64,000 nt of DNA, taken from NCBI GenBank assembly GCA_025354565.1, contig JANXMQ010000022.1, forward strand, positions 20,836 through 84,835, read 5' to 3'. This stretch comes from Akkermansiaceae bacterium (GTDB lineage Bacteria > Verrucomicrobiota > Verrucomicrobiia > Verrucomicrobiales > Akkermansiaceae). Under the pieces are notes generated by a model. It saw only the letters and a program-made list of their open reading frames with translations. It was not told the origin of the DNA and made no database searches. Made by a program: the position numbers and the translations under genes. This document shows, piece by piece, positions 43,993 to 53,363 of this stretch (position 1 is the stretch's first letter; the number at the start of each line of letters is the position of its first letter).

Positions 43993-44658
43993 TCAATATT
44001 GCGGTGGCAGGATAAGTTCGTCGCCGACCTGAGGTTTGACCGGGCCGAAGCCAGCCATGGGGTTGGCGATGGCACCCTCGGGCGTGACATCGGAAACCTT
44101 GAGCTGACCGAGGATGCCGGTCTTGCGGCGGATGGCGAGGATGGTCCCGGTTTGGACCTGTTCGGGCATCAGGACTTCGAAGGTGATGAAACCGCCGGAT
44201 TGCGCGTCCTCGACGATTTCCTTCACGCGGCCGATGAGCAGGGCGGTGCTGATTCTCCGGGCGCGTTTGAGTTCCCCGTCCTTGTCTTCAATATCGTTTA
44301 CGGCGATTACGCCTTCCTCGTCGCGGTCGGCTTTTTTCCCGGCGGCCTTGGCCTTGGCGGCTTCGAGTTCCTCCAGAGCGCGTTTGTTTTGCTCGACCTG
44401 GAGTTTCATGGCGGCGAGCTCGGCGGCGTTGCCGATGGGCGTCGGTGTTTTGTCCAGCTCGGTGCGAAGTTGCTGGCGCTGGCGTTCCAGCTTGAGCTTA
44501 TCCTGATCATCCTGCAGTTCCTTGATCTGCTTTTTCATGCGCGCCAGCTCCTCCTGCGGCGCGTTTTTGACGCCGGTATGCATGTTTTGCCAAGAAACCG
44601 CGAGTGCGCCGAGAAGCAGCGCGATGGTGGCGCCGAGCAGAAGTTTCATCGTGTCCAT
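43993..44658 (-). CDS. Membrane-anchored coiled-coil protein, unrecognised
   Basis: About 221 residues from ATG 44658; ATG 44649 is also possible. A single N-terminal transmembrane helix (LLLGATIALLLGALAVSW) precedes a charged coiled coil (ELARMKKQIKELQDDQDKLKLERQRQQL...MKLQVEQNKRALEELEAAKAKAAGKKA, about 35-115). A small beta-rich C-terminal domain follows (LIGRVKEIVEDAQSGGFITFEVLM...GDELILPPQY). No enzyme motif is visible. It may organise envelope components. Upstream of rimO on the same strand. Confidence 0.65.
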   Translation of the reverse strand: MDTMKLLLGATIALLLGALAVSWQNMHTGVKNAPQEELARMKKQIKELQDDQDKLKLERQRQQLRTELDKTPTPIGNAAELAAMKLQVEQNKRALEELEAAKAKAAGKKADRDEEGVIAVNDIEDKDGELKRARRISTALLIGRVKEIVEDAQSGGFITFEVLMPEQVQTGTILAIRRKTGILGQLKVSDVTPEGAIANPMAGFGPVKPQVGDELILPPQY

Positions 44659-44744
44659 GGGCGGGACGTTGGACGGGCGGGCTGCGGATGTCAACGCGGG
44701 GCGACGCTTGCGGGAAATTCAGATTTCCGGCCAGTCACCGCCGT

Positions 44745-46007
44745 TCACTTGCGCGGGTTCAGGCGGGCGTCCAGATGCTTCTGGACTGTCGGGGACATGG
44801 GATTGTTCTGGAGCCATGCCGTCGCGGCGGTGGGGTCGCGTTCCAGCCAGTTATACAAGGTGCGGCGGTAAGTTTGATCGCGCTGCTCTTGATCGGCGAT
44901 GCGGGCGATTTGGGTAGCGGCGAGGGCGGGATCGCTTTCCATCGAGTGCCAGACGAAGTTTTGGACCACTCTGTCGGTCACGTCGTTCGGGTAGCTGTTC
45001 ATCAGGGCGACGGCAGCTTTGGGGTCCTGGGTAGCGGTGGTGTTGACCATGCCGCGCAGGGCATTGGTGCGGTTTTCACCTGGGGGCATGGCGGTGAATG
45101 AGGCTATGGCGGCTTGTTTGTCGCTATTTGCCCAGATGCCGTAAACATCATCGACATTGTGGAGTTGTGCTTCGCCGGGATTGGCGATCAGCCATGCCGC
45201 CGTGCCGGCCGGATCGGTGGCGGCGAGTTGATTCACCGAGCGCGACATGGCTCCGTTTTTCAAAACATCATCGCTGAGTGAGGAAATCCAATTCCGGGTG
45301 GCGTCGGCACCTTGTTGGAGAAGATGAGGGAGCATGTAATCAAGGCTATTTCCACGTTCCACGCTGCGCGGCATACTGGCGAGCAGTTCGGTGGCGCGGG
45401 CGGGATCGGTGGTGGAGAGGCTGCGGATGATGCCAGGCAGGTAGGGATTCGCGCCTTCGCCTGAGAAATTGGCTTTGGCCCAACGGATGGCACTTTCAGG
45501 ATCCACGCTGGCCCATGAGGTCATGACCGTGTTAATGCCGTGCCCGCCATTTTCCTTGGCGAAGGCCAGGGCGGCGGTGGGATCGGCCTGCGCCCATGCG
45601 GAAAACAGCAGAGAATACTCTCCCCGGCGGCTGTCCGTGAGTTCCAATTTATTGAAAAGGGCGGCTGCCGCTGCGAAATCGCCGGGACCGAGTTGGTCGA
45701 GGTAAGCGAGAAATGCGCGGTTCCGGTCGAGCGTGTTCTCACCCCGCATGATCGCCTCCAGTTTCGCCATGCGCTCATGAGGGCTGCCCTTTTCTCCCCG
45801 CTCTGTTCTGGCGGTCCGGGTGGATTTTGATGTGCCATTGGATTCCCGGCTCACCTCGTGCGAGGTGGAATGCGCGGCGTAGGATTCCGCCGTGCCTTCG
45901 GGCGAGCCGCTGGGTGAAGCCGTTGATGAAGAAATGCGGCCAGCCATGAATCCTCCGGCCCCGATGAGGATCAATGCGGCCAATGCGGTGGTGGGAGTGA
46001 GTTTCAT
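44745..46007 (-). CDS. Membrane-anchored Trp/Ala repeat protein, paralogue 3
   Basis: 420 residues. N-terminal signal anchor (TTALAALILIGAGGFMAGRI), Ser/Thr-rich spacer, then repeats like paralogues 1 and 2 but more diverged: WAQADPTAALAF, WASVDPESAIRW, WANSDKQAAIAS, WLERDPTAATAW. It is encoded 8.7 kb away from the tandem pair, and the shared W-x2-x-DP-x2-A core shows common origin. Function unknown; probably a helical solenoid exposed in the periplasm. Confidence 0.72.
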   Translation of the reverse strand: MKLTPTTALAALILIGAGGFMAGRISSSTASPSGSPEGTAESYAAHSTSHEVSRESNGTSKSTRTARTERGEKGSPHERMAKLEAIMRGENTLDRNRAFLAYLDQLGPGDFAAAAALFNKLELTDSRRGEYSLLFSAWAQADPTAALAFAKENGGHGINTVMTSWASVDPESAIRWAKANFSGEGANPYLPGIIRSLSTTDPARATELLASMPRSVERGNSLDYMLPHLLQQGADATRNWISSLSDDVLKNGAMSRSVNQLAATDPAGTAAWLIANPGEAQLHNVDDVYGIWANSDKQAAIASFTAMPPGENRTNALRGMVNTTATQDPKAAVALMNSYPNDVTDRVVQNFVWHSMESDPALAATQIARIADQEQRDQTYRRTLYNWLERDPTAATAWLQNNPMSPTVQKHLDARLNPRK

Positions 46008-46095
46008 AATTTCGAGCGGTGATTGCTTTCAACCCCCATAACGTGCCGCCGACGCGAAATTTCCCAAAAATTTAGCGCCCACAACTTCTTGACCT

Positions 46096-46950
46096 TCATC
46101 CAGCGAAGGCATTGCCCGGCAGGCCCTTGGTTCCCAGCCCGCGAATCACGAACAGTCGCCCGGCGTTTTCCTCCACCACCGACTTGTGGACGCCGGTGGT
46201 GACGTAGAGATCCGCAAGCTCCGGTCCACCGAAGGCGCAGGCGGTGGTTTCCAAGCAGGGCAGTGGAATCCGGTGCAGCTCGATGCCATACTCGGGATCA
46301 AAACACGCCACGCAACCCCCATGACAGAACGCGATCCACAGATTTCCCGTCGCATCGAGGGTCATCCCGTCCGGCGAGGACTTGAGGTGCGCGGTGGAAA
46401 TGACACTGCGCATATTCCGCAAATGCCCGTCGGCCTCATAATCAAACGCCAGCACCTCCTGGCGCGGCGTGTCGATGTAGTAAACCGTCTTGCCATCCAC
46501 CGACCACACGATGCCGTTCGAGTTGGTGACCGGCCCGAAGGCTTCATGCAGCGTGAGATCCGGATCGAGCCGATAGAGTTTCGCGCTGCCGGTTCTTTTC
46601 ACCAAGCTAATGGTTCCTGCGAAAAAGCGCCCGTCCGGCGAGCACTTGCCGTCGTTGAAACGGTTGTCCGGTTGCTCGGCTTCGGGATCGGCGATGGCCG
46701 TGAGGTGGCCAGTTTCCTCGTCGAGAAAAGCCAGCCCGTGATCGCCCGCAATGACCAGGCCGCCGCTCTCGCGCGGGACCACGGTGCCCACGCGTTGGCC
46801 GACGTCCCAAGAACGTTCGCTGCCATCCGCGGGATCGTAGCGGTGGACGCGGTGGCCTTCGATATCCACGAAATAGAGCGCGTCCCGCCACCAGATCGGA
46901 CCCTCGCCCCATTGGCAGCGGATGTTCGAGACGGGTTCGATGCTGAGCAT
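46096..46950 (-). CDS. SMP-30/gluconolactonase-like beta-propeller protein
   Basis: 284 residues, six-bladed propeller. Landmarks: CQWGEGPIWW (metal-ligand Glu), DNRFNDGKCSPDGRFFAG, NSNGIVWSVDGKTVYYIDT and SSPDGMTLDATGNLWIA, where Asn and Asp complete the divalent-metal site. Family members hydrolyse sugar lactones such as gluconolactone. A single gene before the phosphodiesterase gene on the same strand (62-nt gap), with which it may be cotranscribed. Confidence 0.88.
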   Translation of the reverse strand: MLSIEPVSNIRCQWGEGPIWWRDALYFVDIEGHRVHRYDPADGSERSWDVGQRVGTVVPRESGGLVIAGDHGLAFLDEETGHLTAIADPEAEQPDNRFNDGKCSPDGRFFAGTISLVKRTGSAKLYRLDPDLTLHEAFGPVTNSNGIVWSVDGKTVYYIDTPRQEVLAFDYEADGHLRNMRSVISTAHLKSSPDGMTLDATGNLWIAFCHGGCVACFDPEYGIELHRIPLPCLETTACAFGGPELADLYVTTGVHKSVVEENAGRLFVIRGLGTKGLPGNAFAG

Positions 46951-47012
46951 GGCGGCAGCGTATCAGCGTCCGGGAAGCCTGACCAAGGCAAATTCACATG
47001 ACGCCACCGGGT

Positions 47013-48377
47013 TCATGTTAGGCCCTGTCGCGCCGCGTCGAGGATGGCCAGATGCACGTCCTCCGCCGTGTTCACCGGGAAATCCGAGCCCAGCAACATT
47101 GGCCGCTCGGCCAGTGGCACCTGGTCGCTCCCGTGCGAACCCTTGACCAGCGAGGCATCCAGCGGAATCACCTCCAGCAAGGCCCGCAATCCGAGTTTTT
47201 TCCGCAGCAGAAATCCGGCGATTTTCAACTTGGGCAAAGCGATGGCCGGATCGATGAAAAGCTCACACGGGTCGTAGCCCGGCTTGCGGTGGATGTCGAT
47301 GGTCTGGGCATAGTCGGGCGCGACGGCATCATTCTCCCAGAAATAGTAGGTGAACCACGCGTCCGCGGCGGAGATGGCGATGAAATCTCCGCCCCGTTCC
47401 GTTGCCACGCCTTCACCCCACATCGCGGCTGGGTCGCGCACCTCGTCGATGCCGGGAGTGTTTTCCAACAGCGCGCGGACCTCGTTTTTGATAGAGGGAT
47501 CATTCACATACACATGCGCCACCTGATGATCCGCCACGGCGAAAACGCGGGACGCCCCGCAGTCCAGCGTCTCGCGGCCAAGCTCGTCCTTGAGCTGGAG
47601 CCAGCCTTTTTTTCGGAAGAGCCGGTTCAGGTGGATCGGCCGCGTCACTGGGGAAATTCCGTATTCCGAGAGCACCAGCACGCGGATATTACGGGACTCG
47701 TAGTAGTCGATCAGGTCGGTGGCGACTTTGTCGATTTTCCGCAGCTCGTCAGGGATGTTAGGTGCCGACGGCCCGTCCTTTTGTAGCGGGTAATCGAGAT
47801 GCGGCAGATAGACCAGGCTGAGCGTGGGCGAGTGTTTTTCCTCCACCCATTTCGCGGATGCAGCGATCCATTCCGACGACGCGATCCCCGCCGCCGGCCC
47901 CCAGAAGGCGGGGAAGGGAAACGCGCCGAGCGCCGCTTTTAATTCCTCCCGCATCCCCATCGGCTGGGTGTGGACATCGAATACCTTGCGCCCATCTGCC
48001 GGATAGAGCGGGCGCGGAGTGATGGCGAAATCCGCTGTGGAATACATATTATACCACCAGAACAACTTCGCGCAGGTGAAGCCGGGAATTTCGCGCCGCA
48101 GCTTGTCCCAGAGTTTTTCCCCATGGACGAGGTGGTTGCTTTGTTTCCAGAATCGAACCTCGGCATTTTCCCGGTCATACCAACCGTTCGCCACGATGCC
48201 GTGCCGCGCGGGTGAGGTGCCGGTGAGGATCGACGACTGCGCCGTGCAAGTCACCGCCGGAAAAGCAGGCGCGTAAGACTGCTGCCCGTGCTTCTCCGCA
48301 AAGCGCGTCAGCCCCGGCAAATGCTCACCTAACAGCGATTGGGAAAGTCCGACGAGATTGATGACGGCAAGGCGCAT
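47013..48377 (-). CDS. Type I phosphodiesterase / nucleotide pyrophosphatase family protein
   Basis: 454 residues from ATG 48377 (MRLAVINLVGLS); 48386 is an alternative. Alkaline-phosphatase superfamily. The nucleophile Thr lies in AVTCTAQSSILTGTSPARHG, and metal-binding Asp/His appear in YLPHLDYPLQ and VLSEYG. No signal peptide is evident, unlike many relatives, so it may be cytoplasmic. Substrate unknown: nucleotides, phosphonates and lipid head groups are all possible. The divergent neighbour starts about 110 nt away. Confidence 0.85.
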   Translation of the reverse strand: MRLAVINLVGLSQSLLGEHLPGLTRFAEKHGQQSYAPAFPAVTCTAQSSILTGTSPARHGIVANGWYDRENAEVRFWKQSNHLVHGEKLWDKLRREIPGFTCAKLFWWYNMYSTADFAITPRPLYPADGRKVFDVHTQPMGMREELKAALGAFPFPAFWGPAAGIASSEWIAASAKWVEEKHSPTLSLVYLPHLDYPLQKDGPSAPNIPDELRKIDKVATDLIDYYESRNIRVLVLSEYGISPVTRPIHLNRLFRKKGWLQLKDELGRETLDCGASRVFAVADHQVAHVYVNDPSIKNEVRALLENTPGIDEVRDPAAMWGEGVATERGGDFIAISAADAWFTYYFWENDAVAPDYAQTIDIHRKPGYDPCELFIDPAIALPKLKIAGFLLRKKLGLRALLEVIPLDASLVKGSHGSDQVPLAERPMLLGSDFPVNTAEDVHLAILDAARQGLT

Positions 48378-48487
48378 GGCCTGCATGATGCGCGGCCTGA
48401 GCACGAAAGGAAAGCCCCGGAATGCGGGTGCTCACCGGCGAGGCTCTCCGCGTGTTGTCTGCAAAGGCTGTACTCGACTCGCCGGGA

Positions 48488-49696
48488 ATGCGCTCTAGGC
48501 TGGCCCTCGTAAAATCCTACTCCGACGTGCGAATTCTTTCCCTGACAGCCTTTCTCCTTGGTCTAGCTCATGCCGCTGAAATCCGCTCGTGGACCGATGT
48601 CCAAGACCGGAAAACCGAGGCGGCGCTGGTGCGGGTGGACGGCCCGAACGTCATTCTCAAACTCAAGGATGGCCGCGAGGTGCCCTTCCCACTCGCCAAG
48701 CTTTCTGCGGCGGATGTCAGCTACGTGGAGAAGTCCCGCGCCCCAGCCACCAGCGACAAGCCAGCGGACGATAGGGATAAGACGCTCAATTTCGCCGCCC
48801 CATGGCCGGATCTTATCAAGTTCAGCGAGGACCCGGAGATCAAGACCGTGGAGGAAAACGCCGGAACCAAGCACTTCACTTATGAGAGCGCGAATTACCG
48901 CTACGTCTCGGATGTGCGGCTCTCGAAGTCGGTCGTCAAAGGCTTCGCCGTCCTGTTTGAGGCCACGCATTTGTATTGCCGGACGTTGCCGCTGGCGATC
49001 GATGGCGGAATCAAGACGGAGGGGAAATTGCAGATCCAACTGTTTGAAAAAATCGAGGATTACACGGCCGCTGGTGGGCCGAAGGGCAGTGCCGGAGTCT
49101 TCATCGGCGGACGCAATGTGGTGCTGGTCCCGCTGACCAGCCTCGGCGTGAGGCCGGTCGGCAGCGGCTACATGTTTGACCATGAAAAAAGCAGCAACAC
49201 CATTCCCCACGAACTCACCCACCAACTCTCGCCGGAAGGTTATTTCTCCAAAGGCGCGATGGGCTGGTTCTCGGAGGGCATCGCGGAATATGTCGGCAAT
49301 ACCCGCTATCGCTCCGGGATTTTCAACGTCCGGGGCAATCAAAAAGACCTGATCGAATACGTTACCGGCTACGGCGCGAAGGAGAAGGGCGGGCGGGCGC
49401 TCGGCAAGAAAATCAAAATGCCCGCCTTGAAGACCTTCATGCTGGAGGACTACGCGACATTCCAAGAGCAACCCCAACTCAGCTACGGCTGCGGGCTGTT
49501 GATGGTGATTTATTTCCTGCACATGGATGGCGATGGTGATGGCAAACGAATCAAGGCCTATCTCAAGGCCTTGCATGAGGGCCAGGACGGCGTGAAGGCG
49601 CTGGACCTGCTGCTGGATGGCCGCGATTTCGCGAAACTCGAAGCAGATTTCGTCAAAGCCTGGAGCCACAAGGGCGTCGATTTTACCTTTCTGTAA
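48488..49696 (+). CDS. SHD1-domain protein with HExxH metalloprotease-like domain (DUF1570-type)
   Basis: About 402 residues from ATG 48488; GTG 48527 gives a more compact signal peptide (MRILSLTAFLLGLAHA) and is equally likely. After the signal, an SHD1-like module (RSWTDVQDRKTEAALVRVDGPNVILKLKDGREVPFPLAKLS) is common in Planctomycetes and Verrucomicrobia. The C-terminal domain has a zinc-type HELTHQLSPEG followed by WFSEGIAEY, where the second Glu should be the third ligand, as in gluzincins. A secreted or periplasmic peptidase is probable; the track start at 48422 includes non-conserved leader. Confidence 0.78.
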   Translation: MRSRLALVKSYSDVRILSLTAFLLGLAHAAEIRSWTDVQDRKTEAALVRVDGPNVILKLKDGREVPFPLAKLSAADVSYVEKSRAPATSDKPADDRDKTLNFAAPWPDLIKFSEDPEIKTVEENAGTKHFTYESANYRYVSDVRLSKSVVKGFAVLFEATHLYCRTLPLAIDGGIKTEGKLQIQLFEKIEDYTAAGGPKGSAGVFIGGRNVVLVPLTSLGVRPVGSGYMFDHEKSSNTIPHELTHQLSPEGYFSKGAMGWFSEGIAEYVGNTRYRSGIFNVRGNQKDLIEYVTGYGAKEKGGRALGKKIKMPALKTFMLEDYATFQEQPQLSYGCGLLMVIYFLHMDGDGDGKRIKAYLKALHEGQDGVKALDLLLDGRDFAKLEADFVKAWSHKGVDFTFL

Positions 49697-49716
49697 ACAT
49701 CGTGTTAGAAGCCGGT

Positions 49717-50178
49717 ATGGATACGAATCGCCCTCGCCCTTCTGGTCATTTGCTGGTGCCCGCCGCTGCCATCGGCTCGCTCTCGATCCTGCTCGCGGCG
49801 GGTCTGAGTTTACTGGGAATGCTCGACCGGTTGGACGGGATGGCCGCCAGCCTAGTGACGCGGGAAAAGGCGGCGGATTTTCCGCAATCCCTGCCCGAGT
49901 GGTCGTTGTGGCTTGCGGCGCTGGGCTTCGCCTTCGGCTTGTCATTTTCCATCCTCAGCGTGCCGGGAACGTGGCGGCGCTTGATCTTGTGGCTCACCTC
50001 GCTCGCCCTGATTGCCGCCTGGGCCCCGGTGCTGAGCCTCGCGGCTTACGCTCCGGACATCGCCACGCCCTTCATCGCCGCGCTGTGGTCCGGCGTCTGC
50101 GCCTTGGTTTACGCCGGGAAACACCGGATGCCCTGCGAAGAAATCACCGACCCCCGGCCACCGCAGAAAACCCCATGA
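49717..50178 (+). CDS. Predicted four-helix membrane protein, unrecognised
   Basis: 153 residues from ATG 49717. Four hydrophobic segments: HLLVPAAAIGSLSILLAAGL, LWLAALGFAFGLSFSIL, RLILWLTSLALIAAWAPVL, FIAALWSGVCALVYAG. No family recognised. Its stop overlaps the recR ATG (ATGA at 50175-50178), so recR translation is probably coupled to it. A role in recombination is not implied by the sequence. Confidence 0.6.
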   Translation: MDTNRPRPSGHLLVPAAAIGSLSILLAAGLSLLGMLDRLDGMAASLVTREKAADFPQSLPEWSLWLAALGFAFGLSFSILSVPGTWRRLILWLTSLALIAAWAPVLSLAAYAPDIATPFIAALWSGVCALVYAGKHRMPCEEITDPRPPQKTP

Positions 50179-50783
50179 AACGCGCTGATTTTCCCGAACC
50201 GGTCAAAGCCCTGATCGGCGAGCTCAAGCGCCTGCCCGGCGTCGGCCCGCGCAGTGCGGAGCGGATCGCGGTGTGGCTGCTGCAAAGCGCCAAAGCCAAT
50301 CCCGCGCCGCTCGCCGCTGCGTTGTTAGCTGCCGAGGCAACGATCCGGCCCTGCCCGGTCTGCGGCTTTTTCGCCACGGCGGAGGGTTGCGAGATTTGCG
50401 ATGATCCGGCGCGCGATGACACCATCCTCTGCGTCGTCGAGCAGGCGACCGACGTGCTGCCGTTAGAGCGCTCGGGGGCTTTTCGCGGGCGCTATCACTG
50501 CCTCGGCGGCAAGCTCTCGCCGCTCGACCGGGTTTCCCCGGAAGACCTGCGCATCCCGCCGCTGATCCGGCGCATCGAAGCGGCTCCGGCGGATATCGAG
50601 GTCATCCTCGCCCTTGGCTCGGACGTGGAAGGCGAGGCGACCGCAAACTATCTAGCGGAACTGCTGCGGAGCCGGAATTGCCGGCTCACACGCATCGCCC
50701 AGGGTCTGCCCGCCGGTGGCGGCCTCGAACACGCGGATGAACTCACGTTGCTCCGCGCCATGCAGGGCCGCCGCAGCTTGTAA
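50175..50783 (+). CDS. recR: Recombination mediator protein RecR
   Basis: 202 residues from ATG 50175; the track ORF begins further up in frame with no conserved sequence. N-terminal helix-hairpin-helix (LKRLPGVGPRSAERIAVWLL), a C4 zinc finger (CPVCGF...CEICDD), then a TOPRIM domain (LCVVEQATDVLPLERSGAFRGRYHCLGGKLSPLDRVSPEDL) and the C-terminal IAQGLPAGGGLEHADELTLL segment. RecR loads RecA at gaps with RecF/RecO. Downstream a small GACAA...TTGTC stem before TTTTTT at about 50798-50826 may be a weak terminator. Confidence 0.96.
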   Translation: MKRADFPEPVKALIGELKRLPGVGPRSAERIAVWLLQSAKANPAPLAAALLAAEATIRPCPVCGFFATAEGCEICDDPARDDTILCVVEQATDVLPLERSGAFRGRYHCLGGKLSPLDRVSPEDLRIPPLIRRIEAAPADIEVILALGSDVEGEATANYLAELLRSRNCRLTRIAQGLPAGGGLEHADELTLLRAMQGRRSL

Positions 50784-50867
50784 GAAATTTCCGCGCCGAC
50801 AAATCGGGTTGTCATCCGTTTTTTCGATGGTACAACCCTGTTAAAGACTGTGCAGCCTAGCCCCACC

Positions 50868-51905
50868 ATGGAACTTCCCTCACAACTCACCACGCGGCTC
50901 CAGTCCGTGTTCGTGCTCCTGGCGGTCCTCGGTTTGAGTCTCGGCCAAGCCCGTGCCGCCGCGCCCGCACCCACTTGGGAAATCACGAAAATCGACGGTC
51001 GCGAGTATGTCTCCGTCGAGAGCATCAAGCGCTTTTACGACTTCACGAAAATGTCCCGCTCCGGCGGCTCGCTCATTTTGGAAAATTCCAAGGTCGAGAT
51101 GAATCTCAAGGTCGGCGGCACTGATTGCCTGATGAACAATGTGAAATTCGTCTTCAGCCAGGAGATCGCCACCGTCGGTGAAAAAGTTTATGTCTCGCGC
51201 ATCGACCTCGCAAAATTGATCGACCCCGTGCTGCGACCCAATTTCATCCAAAACGCTGGCGACTTCCGCACGGTCATCCTCGATCCCGGCCACGGTGGCA
51301 AAGATCCGGGTGCCACGAATTCCTACGGCACCGAGGCGAAATACAACGTCAAGGTCGCCGAAAAAGTAAAAAATCAACTCGAAGCGAAGGGCTTCAAGGT
51401 CGTCATGACTCGCAATACCGATGTCTATCAGTCACTCCAAGAACGCGTGGACTTCGCCAACGCCGTGCAGGAAAACGCGGTTTATGTCAGCATTCATTTC
51501 AATTCCGGCAACAGCGCTGCCCGCGGCATTGAGACCTTCACCCTCTCGCCGCCCGGCGTCTCCCACTACGGTCGGGACTTCAAAGCGGCGGACAATCAGA
51601 CCGTCGCCGGTAACGAGCATGACTCGGCCAACATCGCCCTCGCCACCTCCGTCCACGGATCGATCCTCCGGCGGCTCGGCAAGAACACGCTCGACCGCGG
51701 CATCAAGCGCGCCCGCTTCAGCGTTCTATCAGGCGTCCGCCATCCCGCGATCCTGCTGGAGGGCGGCTTCATGAGCCATCCCTACGAGGCTCGCTTGATC
51801 GAAAACGAGGCCTATCAGGACGCCATCGTCGGTGGCGTCGTGGATGCCATCGGTAAATACCGCTTCGCCGTCGGCCAGAAGCCCGCGACTCTGCCGCAGA
51901 ACTAG
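50868..51905 (+). CDS. N-acetylmuramoyl-L-alanine amidase
   Basis: 345 residues from ATG 50868 with a signal peptide (FVLLAVLGLSLGQARAA). An N-terminal copper-amine-oxidase-like/AMIN-like beta region at about 30-130 (THDGREYVSVESIKRFYDF-type) precedes an Amidase_3 domain: ILDPGHGGKDPGA (His ligand), VSIHFNSG (His), and the catalytic LLEGGFMSHPYEA (Glu). It cleaves the amide between MurNAc and L-Ala in the wall, needed for daughter-cell separation. Converges with folP: the stop codons overlap by 4 nt (51902-51905). Confidence 0.93.
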   Translation: MELPSQLTTRLQSVFVLLAVLGLSLGQARAAAPAPTWEITKIDGREYVSVESIKRFYDFTKMSRSGGSLILENSKVEMNLKVGGTDCLMNNVKFVFSQEIATVGEKVYVSRIDLAKLIDPVLRPNFIQNAGDFRTVILDPGHGGKDPGATNSYGTEAKYNVKVAEKVKNQLEAKGFKVVMTRNTDVYQSLQERVDFANAVQENAVYVSIHFNSGNSAARGIETFTLSPPGVSHYGRDFKAADNQTVAGNEHDSANIALATSVHGSILRRLGKNTLDRGIKRARFSVLSGVRHPAILLEGGFMSHPYEARLIENEAYQDAIVGGVVDAIGKYRFAVGQKPATLPQN

Positions 51906-52750
51906 GCTCGGGTGTCAGGCCCGAGGATCGCCTCCACCATCCGCAGCGCCTCGCAATTTGCTCTAACGGAATGCACCCGGTGCAGCATCACCCCCTGCTC
52001 GCGGGCATGCGCGGTGAGCGCGACGGTCGGCCACTCGCGGGCTGCTAGATCATCGGTCCCGAGTATTTTCCCGATGAAGGATTTGCGCGACACTCCTAAC
52101 AGGATCGGCCTCCCGCCGGTGGAAATTTCTCCTACCGCGCGGAGCAGCGCGAGGTGGTGAGCTAGGGATTTCCCGAAGCCGATGCCCGGATCGAAACACA
52201 GCGCGGCTGGATTGATCCCCGCTGCCGTTAGAGTCGCCAGCCTTTCCGCGAAAAACGCGCTCACCTCGGCCACCACGTCCCGGTAATGCGGAGCCTCCTG
52301 CATCGTGCGCGGGGTGCCTTGCATGTGCATCACCACCACCCCGCATGCGCTGCGGGCGCATAACTCCGGCATTTCCGCATCACCAAACAGACCTGTCACG
52401 TCGTTCACGATGTCCGCCCCGGCGGCTAGCGCGGCCTCAGCGACGGCGGCCTTGGAGGTGTCGATGGAAATCAGCCCGTCCCACTCCACCCGCAGTGCTG
52501 CGATCACTGGTGCCGTCCGGGCGATTTCCTCACTCGCCGACACTGGCGCGGCCCCTGGTCGGGTGGATTCCCCGCCGATGTCGATCAGCTCCGCCCCCTC
52601 CGCGATCATCCTGCGGGCATGGACCAGTGCGGCTTCCACCCCGGAATACGCACCGCCGTCCGAGAACGAATCCGGTGTGACATTCAAAATCCCCATCACC
52701 CGCGCCCGCTGCGTGAGATCCAAAGTGGTGCGGCGGGTTATCCAAATCAT
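51902..52750 (-). CDS. folP: Dihydropteroate synthase
   Basis: 282 residues, TIM barrel. Motifs: VMGILNVTPDSFSDGG (first signature), LIDIGGESTRPGA (second), ISIDTSKAAVA, DIVNDVTG, CFDPGIGFGKSLAHHLALL and SRKSF. It condenses p-aminobenzoate with hydroxymethyl-dihydropterin diphosphate in folate synthesis and is the target of sulfonamides. Sulfonamide-contact residues look wild type. No other folate genes are adjacent. Its 3' end overlaps the amidase stop codon. Confidence 0.96.
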   Translation of the reverse strand: MIWITRRTTLDLTQRARVMGILNVTPDSFSDGGAYSGVEAALVHARRMIAEGAELIDIGGESTRPGAAPVSASEEIARTAPVIAALRVEWDGLISIDTSKAAVAEAALAAGADIVNDVTGLFGDAEMPELCARSACGVVVMHMQGTPRTMQEAPHYRDVVAEVSAFFAERLATLTAAGINPAALCFDPGIGFGKSLAHHLALLRAVGEISTGGRPILLGVSRKSFIGKILGTDDLAAREWPTVALTAHAREQGVMLHRVHSVRANCEALRMVEAILGPDTRA

Positions 52751-52801
52751 TGGTCGATTGGCGGCTTGCAGCGTCCGCCTTGGGGCGCTACCTTGCGCCC
52801 T

Positions 52802-53359
52802 ATGAACACCTTGGCAACTTGGAAAAAACTCTCTCTCGCCGCATTGGTGCTGCTCTCACCGCTGTGCCATGCGGCTGAGTTCGATGGCGTGGATGGCCCG
52901 AACGTGCGCTACATGCGGCTCGAAGATGGCTCGCGCTCGGTCTTCATCCGTAGCCCTGATAACCTTACGCTCACTAAGAAAACCTACTCTCCCAACGGTG
53001 TTCTAACCATGGTCACCACTTACAAGATGAATGCCAACGGAGATCCGTTAGGCTGCAAGATCCGCGACGGCCAGAACCAGGAAATGTTCAAGGTCAGCTA
53101 CGGTTATCACCGGGTCACCGGATTGCTCGTCGAGGAACTCATGTTCGACTCGCGGGTCAAGCGCATTAACCCGGCAAACGACAAGGAAATGCCCGTACAG
53201 CGGATCATCTATCTCTACGATGCCGAGGGCAAACGCAGCGCGCCCATCGTCATCAATTTGTTGCCCGGCAAGACCTTCGAGCAGGTGTTCGGCATCAAAT
53301 CCTCCGAGCTGAAAGCCAATCCCTTCAAGGAAAACGCGCCGCCGGCACGCGGCCATTGA
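52802..53359 (+). CDS. Exported protein of unknown function
   Basis: 185 residues from ATG 52802 with a signal peptide (WKKLSLAALVLLSPLCHA, cleavage before AEFDG). The mature part has repeated beta-strand-like stretches (NVRYMRLEDGSRSVFIRSPD, LTMVTTYKMNANGDPLGCKIRDGQ, YGYHRVTGLLVEELMFDSRV) resembling antitoxin- or RHS-like sheet proteins, but no confident family. It sits 4 nt upstream of the acylphosphatase gene, so it is probably cotranscribed. Confidence 0.65.
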   Translation: MNTLATWKKLSLAALVLLSPLCHAAEFDGVDGPNVRYMRLEDGSRSVFIRSPDNLTLTKKTYSPNGVLTMVTTYKMNANGDPLGCKIRDGQNQEMFKVSYGYHRVTGLLVEELMFDSRVKRINPANDKEMPVQRIIYLYDAEGKRSAPIVINLLPGKTFEQVFGIKSSELKANPFKENAPPARGH

Positions 53360-53363
53360 GCGG

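Noticed and set aside
48563-49945. 460-codon minus-strand ORF covering the SHD1/HExxH gene
   Set aside because: The plus strand carries SHD1, HExxH and signal features; the minus-strand protein has none.
49617-50783. 388-codon ORF that includes recR
   Set aside because: The conserved RecR N-terminus begins at ATG 50175; the upstream part overlaps other genes.
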